Shown here: one piece after another, positions 1-5,609 of the stretch
How positions within the stretch are numbered: position 1 is the stretch's first letter
How the letters are laid out: each line of letters begins with the position of its first letter
Origin: an uncultured Bacilli bacterium
GTDB lineage: Bacteria; Bacillota_I; Bacilli_A; RF39; UBA660
DNA length: 5,609 bases
Direction of reading: 5' to 3'
Assembly (NCBI GenBank): GCA_947630865.1
Contig: CANRJE010000086.1
Coordinates: forward strand, 1-5,609
Position numbers and translations under genes: made by a program
Notes under the pieces: generated by a model
What the model saw: only the letters and a program-made list of their open reading frames with translations
Told to the model about the DNA's origin: nothing
Database searches by the model: none

Positions 1-1118
1 TTGAAAAAGACATTGAAAGTTATTTTGTATGGATACCAAGATATAAATATAAAATCTGGAATTTAGGAAAATATGAAAAAGCTTATGAATTTTCTGAAAT
101 ACTAAATACTGCTAATATAAGTGATGCATCAATAAGAAAAATGAATAATAATACTAGAATAATAGATATAATTTTTGAAAGTAATGAAGTAAAGCCAGTT
201 AGAGAAGAAAAATTAGATAGTTATTATACACACCCAGCGTTTACCTTAGGAGATACAGAATTAAATGGAATCTGGATAGGAAAATTTAAAACAGGATATA
301 ATCAAGGAACACCAGGAGCATCGATTGATGCTACTTCTTGGACAACAGAAAATGCTGAGAAAGACACTATCGAAAGTAAAAAAATTATTGTAAAACCAAA
401 TGTATATTCATGGCGAAATCAAAATGTTTCAAATATGTTTAAAACGGCTATAGGTTATCATGAAGAATTAGCATCACACATGATGAAAAATACGGAGTGG
501 GGAGCAGCTGCTTATCTATCACATTCCATTTATGGAAAAGGTAGTGAAGTAAATATTAATAACAATAATCAATATAAAACAGGATATTCAGCAGCAGCCA
601 ACACTGATCAGAGTTCATATCCTGGAGTTTCTGAAAGTACTGATGATATAACTCAACCGTATAACACAGCAACTGGATATTTAGCATCAACAACTGGAAA
701 TATAACAGGAATATATGATATGTCAGGAGGGGCTTATGAATATATGGCATCATATATACCAAATTCAAGTGTTGATAAAAGTGGATTTACAGCAGAAGAA
801 TTAGAAAAAGTTGAGTATCAACCATATTTAGAAAAATATTCAAAATCTTCATCTGCTACATCATATAGTTCAAGAATTTTAGGAGATGCAACTGGAGAAA
901 TGGGTCCATTTTATGTTTTCTATGATAAAGATGGAGGTTCTCGTTATCATAACTCTTGGTACGCTGACTATTCGTATTTCATTGACTCGTCCATGCCTTG
1001 GTTTCGTCGAGGCGGCGATCGCAATAGTGGGTCTCTTGCTGGGCAATTCAACTTCGCTAGGACCACAGGTGGTGTGGCTACCTATCTCGGTTCTCGCCTT
1101 GTTCTTGCGATAAATTAA
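1..1118 (+). CDS. Surface protein with FGE/C-type-lectin-like domain, 5' partial; candidate DGR target
   Basis: The reading frame is open from the window edge (first full codon at 3) to TAA at 1116-1118, giving 371 residues. The ATG at 141 is not the real start: codons 3-140 align without gaps to residues 238-283 of the next gene (ESYFVWIPRYKYK, GKYEKAYEFSEI). Visible landmarks are NGIWIGKF, NTEWGAAAYLSHS (near residue 164) and GIYDMSGGAYEY (near 236), the last corresponding to the DMxGNVWEW region of FGE/sulfatase-modifying folds. The chain has no cysteine, so it cannot have the catalytic Cys pair of true formylglycine-generating enzymes; a binding role is inferred. The final 57 residues (PWFRRGG, AGQFNF, GSRLVL) look like the variable end of DGR target proteins and are encoded by DNA of alien composition. 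By homology the missing N-terminus should carry an export signal and TasA-like domain. It is probably co-transcribed with the next gene, 15 nt away. Confidence 0.85.
   Translation, partial: EKDIESYFVWIPRYKYKIWNLGKYEKAYEFSEILNTANISDASIRKMNNNTRIIDIIFESNEVKPVREEKLDSYYTHPAFTLGDTELNGIWIGKFKTGYNQGTPGASIDATSWTTENAEKDTIESKKIIVKPNVYSWRNQNVSNMFKTAIGYHEELASHMMKNTEWGAAAYLSHSIYGKGSEVNINNNNQYKTGYSAAANTDQSSYPGVSESTDDITQPYNTATGYLASTTGNITGIYDMSGGAYEYMASYIPNSSVDKSGFTAEELEKVEYQPYLEKYSKSSSATSYSSRILGDATGEMGPFYVFYDKDGGSRYHNSWYADYSYFIDSSMPWFRRGGDRNSGSLAGQFNFARTTGGVATYLGSRLVLAIN
939..1109 (+). other. Candidate DGR variable region (GC-rich, A-poor 3' end of the first gene)
   Basis: Counting 961-1110 gives 79 G+C of 150 (53%) and 23 A (15%). 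The aligned stretch 2801-2930 of the paralogue gives 42 G+C of 130 (32%) and 39 A (30%). Codons rare in the rest of the window appear here: CGC, CGT, GGC, CTC, TCG, GGG. From 963 to 1091 the two paralogues differ at 25 of 43 codons; in this copy 20 of those 25 end in C or T, the pattern left by adenine mutagenesis of AAC/AAT codons. The translation PWFRRGG, GSLAGQFNF, GSRLVL fits the C-type-lectin-fold variable regions of DGR targets. The start boundary is approximate, because composition shifts gradually between about 936 and 960. An alternative is gene conversion from an unrelated GC-rich paralogue without a retroelement. Confidence 0.62.
1089..1108 (+). repeat. 3'-terminal 20-bp tract shared with the paralogue, copy 1 (candidate IMH)
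   Basis: This tract encodes GSRLVLA and matches 2928-2947 at 19 of 20 bases; the one mismatch is T at 1094 versus C at 2933. It lies at the extreme 3' end of the coding sequence, where the invariant initiation-of-mutagenic-homing element of a DGR would sit. Leu codons CTT/CTT and Arg CGC are unlike the TTA and AGA favoured elsewhere in the window. Confidence 0.5.
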
Positions 1119-1123
1119 AAAGT

Positions 1124-1128
1124 GGAGG
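1124..1128 (+). promoter_or_regulatory. Ribosome-binding site GGAGG deciding the start of the second gene
   Basis: GGAGG lies 5 nt before ATG at 1134. An in-frame GTG at 1122 overlaps this site and would leave no binding site of its own, so ATG 1134 is the better start. The site falls wholly in the 15-nt gap after the preceding stop, supporting translation from a shared transcript. Confidence 0.85.
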
Positions 1129-1133
1129 TTAAT

Positions 1134-2957
1134 ATGAATAAAAAGAATTTAATTATAATGACAATAAGTTTAAGTATAATTCTTTTATTTGGAACAAGTT
1201 ATGCTTTATTACAAACAGCAGATAGCCAAGGTTATGTAATGGACTTAGGCTTATTGCAAGTAGAATTTGAAGAATCTAAAACTGATACTTTGAGTTTAGA
1301 AAATCCAGTTGCTAAAAATGATACAGATGGATTGAAAGAAGCGAAAACTTTAACATTTGTTGTAAGAAATAATGGAATTACTGCAAACTATAATGTTTAT
1401 ATTGAAGATACATCAAGTGAACCAGAATTTAAAAATGTAATAAAATTTGCAATTAATAAAAATGATACAGGATATGGAGAAACTAAAACATTAGGAAATG
1501 ATAAATATATAGATTTAGGTGCAACATTAAAACCTAAGGAGAGTAGTGTTTATAAAGTAAAAGTATGGTTAGGAGAAAATGGGAAAGATACATATCAAGA
1601 TAAAACATTTACTGGAAAAATAGTTGTCGAGATAACAAATGCTAAATATCAAGATAAAGTATTAAATGGAGCAGATCCAGTTATAAAAGAACCATTAATA
1701 CCTGTAACAATTGATGATGATGGAAATGTTACTAAAACAAATGTATATACCAAATGGTATGATTATGCCAATAAAGAATGGGCAAATGCTGTAATACTAG
1801 TTGATAATCCAAGTAAAAATTATAAAGACGGAGAAACGATACTAGAAAAAGATATTGAAAGTTACTTTGTATGGATACCAAGATATAAATATAAATTATG
1901 GAATTTAGGAAAATATGAAAAAGCGTATGAATTTTCAGAAATAAAAAACCAAGCCACTTGGGATGATTTTTCTATAGGAAGAACGTATAGTAATGCTAGA
2001 ATAATAGATATAGTATTTGAAAGTAATGAAGTAGAACCAGTTAGAGAAGAAGTATTAGATAGTTATTATACACACCCAGCGTTTACCTTAGGAGATATAG
2101 AATTAAATGGAATCTGGGTAGGAAAATTTGAAACAGGATATAATCAAGGAACAGAAGGTAATCCGATTGATTCTACTTCATGGACAGTAGGAAATGCTGA
2201 GAAGGACACCATAGAAAGTGAGAAAATTATTGTAAAACCAAATGTGTATCCATGGCGAAGTCAAAAAATATCAAATATTTTTAAAACTGCTCTTGGATAT
2301 CAAGAAGAATTAAAATCACATATGATAAAAAATACGGAGTGGGGAGCGGTTGCTTATTTATCACATTCAATTTATGGAAAAGGTGCTGAAGTAAATATTA
2401 ATAATCACATTTATCATAAAACTGGTTATTCATCTACAGCTAATACTAATCAAAATATATATCCAGGAACTTGGGGAGATACTAATGATATAACTCAAGC
2501 ATATAATACTTCAACGGGATATCTAGCATCAACAACAGGAAACATTACAGGAATATATGATATGTCTGGTGGAAGTAATGAATATACAGCTTCTTATATG
2601 GAAGGACAAGTTGGAGGAAGTGGATTTACTTTAGAAGAATTAAATAAGGCAGAGTATCAATTATATTTAGAAAAATATCCTGAAAATTCACCTGAATTGC
2701 AATATAGTGCAAGAATCTTAGGAGATGCAACAGGAGAAATGGGACCATTTTATAAATATTATGATGATGCTACAGGTGAACGAAGGCACAACTCATGGTA
2801 TTCTGATACTGCATCATTTGTTGATAATGATAATCCATGGTTTAGTAGGAGTACAAATTCTAATCGTGGTTATTTAGCAGGACAATTTGCTTTTTCTAGA
2901 GATTTAGGCAATGAAAATGGTACAATTGGTTCCCGCCTTGTTCTTGCTACAAATTGA
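1134..2957 (+). CDS. Secreted surface protein: TasA/camelysin-like N-terminus plus FGE/C-type-lectin-like C-terminus
   Basis: The product is 607 residues from ATG 1134 to TGA 2955-2957. Residues 1-24 are a basic NKK start and a hydrophobic stretch ending GTSYA, an export signal or uncleaved anchor. Residues about 25-170 form a beta-rich domain resembling the TasA/camelysin group of Bacillota surface proteins (QTADSQGYVMDLGLLQVEF, TFVVRNNG, VKVWLGENG). A linker follows (IPVTIDDDGNV, KWYDYANKEWANAVILVDNP), then FVWIPRYKYKLW near 246. The C-terminal domain shows NGIWVGKFETG, EWGAVAYLSHS near 402, GIYDMSGG at 473-480 and PWFSR...GYLAGQFAF...GSRLVL at 568-605. There is no cysteine, so FGE catalysis is excluded and ligand binding is inferred. 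No LPxTG sorting signal ends the protein. Its 3' end is AT-rich like the host apart from the last 30 bases, so unlike its upstream paralogue it does not look recently overwritten. Confidence 0.87.
   Translation: MNKKNLIIMTISLSIILLFGTSYALLQTADSQGYVMDLGLLQVEFEESKTDTLSLENPVAKNDTDGLKEAKTLTFVVRNNGITANYNVYIEDTSSEPEFKNVIKFAINKNDTGYGETKTLGNDKYIDLGATLKPKESSVYKVKVWLGENGKDTYQDKTFTGKIVVEITNAKYQDKVLNGADPVIKEPLIPVTIDDDGNVTKTNVYTKWYDYANKEWANAVILVDNPSKNYKDGETILEKDIESYFVWIPRYKYKLWNLGKYEKAYEFSEIKNQATWDDFSIGRTYSNARIIDIVFESNEVEPVREEVLDSYYTHPAFTLGDIELNGIWVGKFETGYNQGTEGNPIDSTSWTVGNAEKDTIESEKIIVKPNVYPWRSQKISNIFKTALGYQEELKSHMIKNTEWGAVAYLSHSIYGKGAEVNINNHIYHKTGYSSTANTNQNIYPGTWGDTNDITQAYNTSTGYLASTTGNITGIYDMSGGSNEYTASYMEGQVGGSGFTLEELNKAEYQLYLEKYPENSPELQYSARILGDATGEMGPFYKYYDDATGERRHNSWYSDTASFVDNDNPWFSRSTNSNRGYLAGQFAFSRDLGNENGTIGSRLVLATN
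1845..2957 (+). repeat. Tandem duplication: counterpart of 3-1118
   Basis: Bases 3-158 align with 1845-2000 at a constant offset of 1842 without gaps, and the offset at the 3' end is 1839, so the net difference is one codon. By hand alignment the proteins are about 80% identical from RIIDI to VNINN (24 differences in about 131). Identity drops to 18 of 43 from codon 963 to 1091 (2802-2930), then returns to near identity in the last codons. The pattern is a conserved scaffold with a divergent tip. Confidence 0.9.
2928..2947 (+). repeat. 3'-terminal 20-bp tract shared with the paralogue, copy 2 (candidate IMH)
   Basis: This is the match to 1089-1108 (19 of 20 bases). Here the tract stands out inside an otherwise AT-rich gene end: TCCCGCCTTG (2931-2940) has 7 G+C of 10, while the 50 bases before it have 16. 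It could be a retained homing element, or the short remnant of a conversion event that copied only the 3' end. Confidence 0.48.
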
Positions 2958-2982
2958 AAAGAGTAATATCTTTTCTTTTTTT
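2956..2982 (+). terminator. Weak intrinsic terminator overlapping the stop codon of the second gene
   Basis: GAAAAGA (2956-2962) pairs with TCTTTTC (2969-2975) around a 6-nt loop, followed by seven T residues (2976-2982). The stem has only two G-C pairs, so it is weak. Its place directly after the gene and before a new promoter makes termination plausible. Confidence 0.6.
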
Positions 2983-2997
2983 ATTACAGTTATATTC

Positions 2998-3027
2998 TTG
3001 AAAACCTTTAACTAGATATTATATAAT
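2998..3027 (+). promoter_or_regulatory. Sigma-A-type promoter for the three-gene operon
   Basis: TTGAAA (2998-3003) and TATAAT (3022-3027) are separated by 18 bp, close to the vegetative consensus of low-GC Gram-positive bacteria. A transcript starting near 3034 would have a leader of about 27 nt carrying the ribosome-binding site AAAGGTG (3047-3053). I see no operator or riboswitch in this short leader. Confidence 0.68.
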
Positions 3028-3060
3028 AAATTTGAAGTTTATATTTAAAGGTGTGATTTT

Positions 3061-3501
3061 ATGAAAAAAATTAAAATTTTCCTAGCATCTTCAATTAGAG
3101 AATTTCAATATGAACGAAATTTGATAGGAGATACAATTCGAAAATTGCAAGATTATTTAATAGATGATGGAATAAGGATAAATTTATTTGAATGTGAATT
3201 TGCCGACAATAGTATTTCAAATAGAAGAAAACAAGAAATTTACAATGAAGAATTAAGTGATACAGATATTTTTATAATGTTAGTAGGTAAAACAATAGGT
3301 GAGTTTACTTTAGAAGAATATAATGAAGCCAAAAAGAGAGGAGTAAAAAATATAGCTATTATTTTTAAAGATTTAAAATATGATATAAAAGTAGAAAACT
3401 TAAAAAGTACATTAATTAATGAAGAAGTATACAATTATAAAACGGATTTAGAATTAGTTAATGCTATCAAAAGTATAATAAATACTAAGTTGGAGGTGTA
3501 A
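3061..3501 (+). CDS. Small stand-alone TIR-like / DUF4062-type protein
   Basis: The product has 146 residues, with ATG 7 nt after AAAGGTG. It opens with a beta strand and loop, KIKIFLASSIREFQYERN (residues 3-20; ASS at 9-11, E18-R19), typical of DUF4062/TIR-like Rossmannoid domains that begin 'kiFlaSs..e...eR'. A second block is RRKQEIYNEELSDTDIFIMLVG (55-76), and then GEFTLEEYNEA (80-90), where Glu 85/86 occupies the position expected for the acidic residue in the TIR-like pocket. The domain then runs through a short strand (NIAIIF, 97-102) to the end. Family members are often the N-terminal sensor or effector module of larger NTPase or TPR proteins; this one is a bare domain with no partner domain, signal peptide or membrane segment, so it is cytosolic. 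Whether it has NADase or nucleoside-processing activity cannot be told from sequence. It is the first gene of the operon. Confidence 0.72.
   Translation: MKKIKIFLASSIREFQYERNLIGDTIRKLQDYLIDDGIRINLFECEFADNSISNRRKQEIYNEELSDTDIFIMLVGKTIGEFTLEEYNEAKKRGVKNIAIIFKDLKYDIKVENLKSTLINEEVYNYKTDLELVNAIKSIINTKLEV
3492..3498 (+). promoter_or_regulatory. Ribosome-binding site GGAGGTG inside the end of the TIR-like gene
   Basis: GGAGGTG lies within the last codons of the upstream gene and 7 nt before ATG 3506. This placement implies that translation of the two genes is coupled or at least adjacent on one transcript. Confidence 0.8.
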
Positions 3502-3505
3502 TTAG

Positions 3506-4591
3506 ATGAAAGATGATATATATGTAAAAGAAGATTCACTTTTTAAAAAAGTTTTATCGTTTGCTGTATTAAAAGAAGAAATATCAATATCAATGATTCA
3601 AAGAGAATTTAAAATAGGGTATAACCGTGCATCAAAACTTTTTGATATGTTAAAAAATGTCAACATGATAGGAGAAAAAATTCCTAATAAAAAAAATACT
3701 TATAAAGTAGAATATCAAGTAGCAGAAATTAATACTTCTTCAAAAGATGAAGAATTACATAGTATTATTGACGAATTATATAATAATAATTCTAAAGAAG
3801 AGAGAAAAATTGATAATATTTTAAAAGATTTTTATGGTGACTATATAGAAGATGAAAGATTGAAAAAAGATAAAATGCATCAGGTAGAATATATTACAAC
3901 AACGACTTATATTGATAAATATTTAAAAAAAGGAGATAGAATTTTAGAAGTTGGAGCAGGAACAGGTGCTTATTCTCTACATTATGCTAATCTTGGTTAT
4001 CAAGTTGATGCTATTGATTTACTTAAAACTAATCTCGATGTTTTAAAGAAAAAAGTTACTCCATCTATGAATATTAAAGCTATAGAAGGTAATGCTCTTA
4101 ATTTAGAAATGTACAAGGATAATACTTTTGATATAACGTTAGTATTAGGACCACTTTATCATTTATTTAAAAAAGAAGAAGAATTAAAAGCGATTGACGA
4201 AGCAATTAGAGTAACAAAACCAGGTGGAAAAATATTTATAGCATTCATTCTTTTTGATTTAACAGCCTTAACTTGGGGTTTTCAGGATAAAAATATCTAT
4301 GAAGATTATGGTGATGATAAAGCAATATCATATGATTTTAAACCAAATAATAAAGAAGATTTTATTTTCAATTTACATTATTATCAAGATGTAAAAGAAA
4401 TGGTAAATAGAAATGGTGTTAAAAGACTAGAATTTGTTGCAACTGATGGAGTAGGACGAGCTATAAAAGATACAATTAACAATATGACAGAAGAAGAATA
4501 TGATTTATATGTTAAATATCATTTATCAATTTGCACTAGAGAAGATTTAATTGGTTATAGTGCCCATATATTAGCTATTTTAGAGAAATAA
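3506..4591 (+). CDS. FtsK-gamma-like winged helix fused to class I SAM-dependent methyltransferase
   Basis: The product has 361 residues; its start is 4 nt after the preceding stop. Residues 9-57 (EDSLFKKVLSF, SISMIQREFKIGYNRASKLF) closely match the DNA-reading gamma domain of FtsK/SpoIIIE, whose hallmark is SIS..QR.F.IGYNRA. No motor domain is present. A polar linker (about 72-104) leads to a class I methyltransferase: DFYGDY at 108-113, HQVEYITTTTYIDKYL at 125-140, SAM-binding motif I LEVGAGTGAY (147-156), an acidic motif II around D169-D171, EGNALNL (194-200), and FDITLVLGPLYHL (208-220) where motif IV lies, then TKPGGKIFIAF (237-247). This catalytic type resembles small-molecule methyltransferases of Bacillota; there is no (D/N/S)PP(Y/F) motif of adenine-N6 DNA methylases, so DNA methylation is not supported. 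The substrate is unknown. The winged helix may target the enzyme to DNA or act as a transcription regulator; this is inference. Confidence 0.82.
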   Translation: MKDDIYVKEDSLFKKVLSFAVLKEEISISMIQREFKIGYNRASKLFDMLKNVNMIGEKIPNKKNTYKVEYQVAEINTSSKDEELHSIIDELYNNNSKEERKIDNILKDFYGDYIEDERLKKDKMHQVEYITTTTYIDKYLKKGDRILEVGAGTGAYSLHYANLGYQVDAIDLLKTNLDVLKKKVTPSMNIKAIEGNALNLEMYKDNTFDITLVLGPLYHLFKKEEELKAIDEAIRVTKPGGKIFIAFILFDLTALTWGFQDKNIYEDYGDDKAISYDFKPNNKEDFIFNLHYYQDVKEMVNRNGVKRLEFVATDGVGRAIKDTINNMTEEEYDLYVKYHLSICTREDLIGYSAHILAILEK

Positions 4592-4604
4592 TGAAAGGAG
4601 ACAT

Positions 4605-5558
4605 ATGAAAGTTTTACTTTTTACTCATCGAAATGATATTGATGGAATGGGAAGTGCAGTTTTAGCAAAATTAGTCTTTAAAGATGTAACTTATATTGGA
4701 GTTGAAGGTACAGATTTAGAGGATAAAGTAGAAACTTTTATCAAAAGTGAAGAAATATATAACTATGATTATGTATTTATAACAGATATTCCAATTACTT
4801 TTCCATTTGTTGAAAGAATTGCAAAAGATATCAGATTGAAAAACAAACTATTTATATTTGACCATCATAAAGCAAGTTTTTTAGAGATAAAAGAAAATTA
4901 TGATTTTTTAACTATTAAATTGAAATATGATTATGGTTTAGCTTCTGCTACTAGTTTATTTTATGATTTTTTAATAGAAAATAATTTTTTAGATAGAGAT
5001 AATGAAATTGCTCATGAATTTTCAGAATTAACTAGAAAATATGATACTTGGGAATGGAAAACAATTTATCATGATGAAACTCCTAAAAAATTGACACATT
5101 TATTTGATGCCTTAGAGAATGAAACTTATATTGATTTAATGTGTGAAAAATTAAAAAAAGGTGGTAAATTTAGTTTTACTGCCTTAGAAAATGAACTTAT
5201 TAAATCAAGAGAAAAAGTAATTGAAGAGAAGATTAATTATTATTTAACTAAACTACATTATCGAGAGATTAAAGGATATAAAACTATTATTGCTTTTATT
5301 AACTATGAATTTCGAAATGATTTAGCTGATTATTTAAGAGACCAAAAATATGATGCTGATTTCGTAATTTTAGTTGCTCTTGATAATGATACGATTTCAT
5401 ATCGAACAATTAATAATACAGTAAGTGCTGATACATTCTCTAAATTTTTTAATGGAAAAGGTCATGATAAAGCAGCAGGAAGTCCTATAGCATCTCTTGA
5501 TTATGAAAGAATAATAGATATTTTATTTAAAGAAAGTTGTGTTAAACATTATGACTGA
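4605..5558 (+). CDS. DHH/DHHA1-family phosphoesterase
   Basis: The product has 317 residues; AAAGGAG (4594-4600) lies 4 nt before ATG, 13 nt after the methyltransferase stop. All DHH hallmarks are present: motif I THRNDIDGMGSA (7-18; H8, D11, D13), motif II TDIP (60-63; D61), motif III DHH (86-88) and motif IV YDTWEW (146-151; D147), together the two-metal site. The DHHA1 substrate domain ends in GKGHDKAAGSP (284-294), with R267 in SYRT. No transmembrane segment or GGDEF/PAS module is seen, so it is cytosolic and not GdpP-like. Relatives include NrnA-type oligoribonucleases, cyclic-dinucleotide or pAp phosphatases and exopolyphosphatase-like proteins; sequence alone does not choose between them. 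An intact metal site argues for an active enzyme. Sharing an operon with a TIR-like protein allows a role in nucleotide turnover, but no link is shown. Confidence 0.87.
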   Translation: MKVLLFTHRNDIDGMGSAVLAKLVFKDVTYIGVEGTDLEDKVETFIKSEEIYNYDYVFITDIPITFPFVERIAKDIRLKNKLFIFDHHKASFLEIKENYDFLTIKLKYDYGLASATSLFYDFLIENNFLDRDNEIAHEFSELTRKYDTWEWKTIYHDETPKKLTHLFDALENETYIDLMCEKLKKGGKFSFTALENELIKSREKVIEEKINYYLTKLHYREIKGYKTIIAFINYEFRNDLADYLRDQKYDADFVILVALDNDTISYRTINNTVSADTFSKFFNGKGHDKAAGSPIASLDYERIIDILFKESCVKHYD

Positions 5559-5609
5559 TTAATGTATTCAGCATATGCAACATTTAAATCAATAGGCATT
5601 TTAATTGAA
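5549..5609 (-). CDS. Possible C-terminal end of a convergent gene, partial
   Basis: On the minus strand an open frame enters from the window end and stops at TAA (complement of 5549-5551), encoding SIKMPIDLNVAYAEYINQS. The residue mix looks protein-like and the stop overlaps the phosphoesterase end by 10 bp, a common tail-to-tail arrangement. With only 19 codons visible, this may be chance. I do not recognise the family. Confidence 0.35.
   Translation of the reverse strand, partial: SIKMPIDLNVAYAEYINQS

Noticed and set aside
141..143. ATG as the start of the first gene
   Set aside because: The frame is open upstream to the window edge, and those codons align gap-free with the paralogue. The ATG replaces an ordinary internal residue and has no ribosome-binding site.
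556..768. Minus-strand open frame inside the first gene
   Set aside because: It is a shadow of the paralogous coding sequence, with low-complexity hydrophobic translation and no start signals.
1015..1022. Palindrome GCGATCGC
   Set aside because: It is an 8-bp palindrome within the GC-rich coding tract (Gly-Asp-Arg codons), occurs once, and is best explained by chance.
886..1113. Alternative plus-strand frame of about 75 codons over the GC-rich tract
   Set aside because: It lies wholly inside the first gene in another frame. Its openness follows from the low A content, and it has no ribosome-binding site or homologue in the second copy.
1122..1124. GTG as the start of the second gene
   Set aside because: It overlaps the GGAGG that serves ATG 1134 and has no Shine-Dalgarno of its own; starting at 1134 also puts the basic NKK directly before the hydrophobic segment.
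1..2957. A template repeat for the DGR within the window
   Set aside because: The only two copies of the conserved 3' tract are the gene ends themselves. No non-coding A-rich near-copy of 939-1109 and no reverse transcriptase frame are present.
2956..2975. Hairpin just after the shared tract as a DGR cruciform downstream of the variable region
   Set aside because: It is followed by seven T residues and fits a terminator, and the first gene, which has the stronger variable-region signal, has no hairpin at the matching place.
3240..3434. Minus-strand open frame inside the TIR-like gene
   Set aside because: It is antisense to a well-supported gene, with no ribosome-binding site and a composition-driven hydrophobic translation.
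3506..4591. Reading the fourth gene as a truncated FtsK translocase or a DNA methylase
   Set aside because: No Walker motifs or motor domain are present, and the methyltransferase lacks the (D/N/S)PP(Y/F) or cytosine PC motifs; only the winged helix is FtsK-like.
5547..5564. CATTA/TAATG inverted repeat at the end of the phosphoesterase gene as a terminator
   Set aside because: It has only five A/T-rich pairs with an 8-nt loop and no following T-run.

Overview
The window is AT-rich DNA (roughly 28-30% GC by eye outside one tract) with tightly packed genes. The ribosome-binding sites are strong AGGAGG-type. TGA is used as a stop (ends of the second and fifth genes) and tryptophan is TGG, so the standard bacterial code applies. 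Composition, the TasA/camelysin-like secreted N-terminus and the gene types suggest a low-GC Bacillota, probably one of the uncultured gut Bacilli (RF39/Erysipelotrichia-like) rather than a true Mycoplasma. This placement is inference.

Positions 1-2957 hold two tandem, co-oriented paralogous genes for large cysteine-free surface proteins. The first is cut by the window start. The second is complete and has a hydrophobic export segment, a TasA/camelysin-like beta domain, a short 'KWYDY...ILVDNP' linker and a long C-terminal domain of formylglycine-generating-enzyme/C-type-lectin type. The first copy ends in about 170 bp of very different DNA: 53% GC and only 15% A over 961-1110, against 32% GC and 30% A in the aligned part of the second copy. 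The encoded 'PWFRRGG...GxLAGQFxF...GSRLVL' segment resembles the variable region of diversity-generating retroelement (DGR) target proteins. Most of its divergent codons end in C or T, as expected if they derive from AAC/AAT template codons. No reverse transcriptase or template repeat lies in the window. Both copies end in a nearly identical 20-bp tract, a candidate homing element.

Positions 2956-3060 form a boundary. A short hairpin with a T-run overlaps the stop of the second gene, followed by a good sigma-A-type promoter (TTGAAA, 18 bp, TATAAT).

Positions 3061-5558 are a three-gene operon with gaps of 4 and 13 nt. It encodes a small stand-alone TIR-like (DUF4062-type) protein, a class I SAM-dependent methyltransferase with an FtsK-gamma-like winged helix at its N-terminus, and a cytosolic DHH/DHHA1 phosphoesterase. 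The coupling suggests shared expression, but a shared pathway is not shown. A nucleotide-signalling or defence role is only a hypothesis.

The last 50-60 bases may carry the C-terminal end of a convergent minus-strand gene overlapping the phosphoesterase stop.
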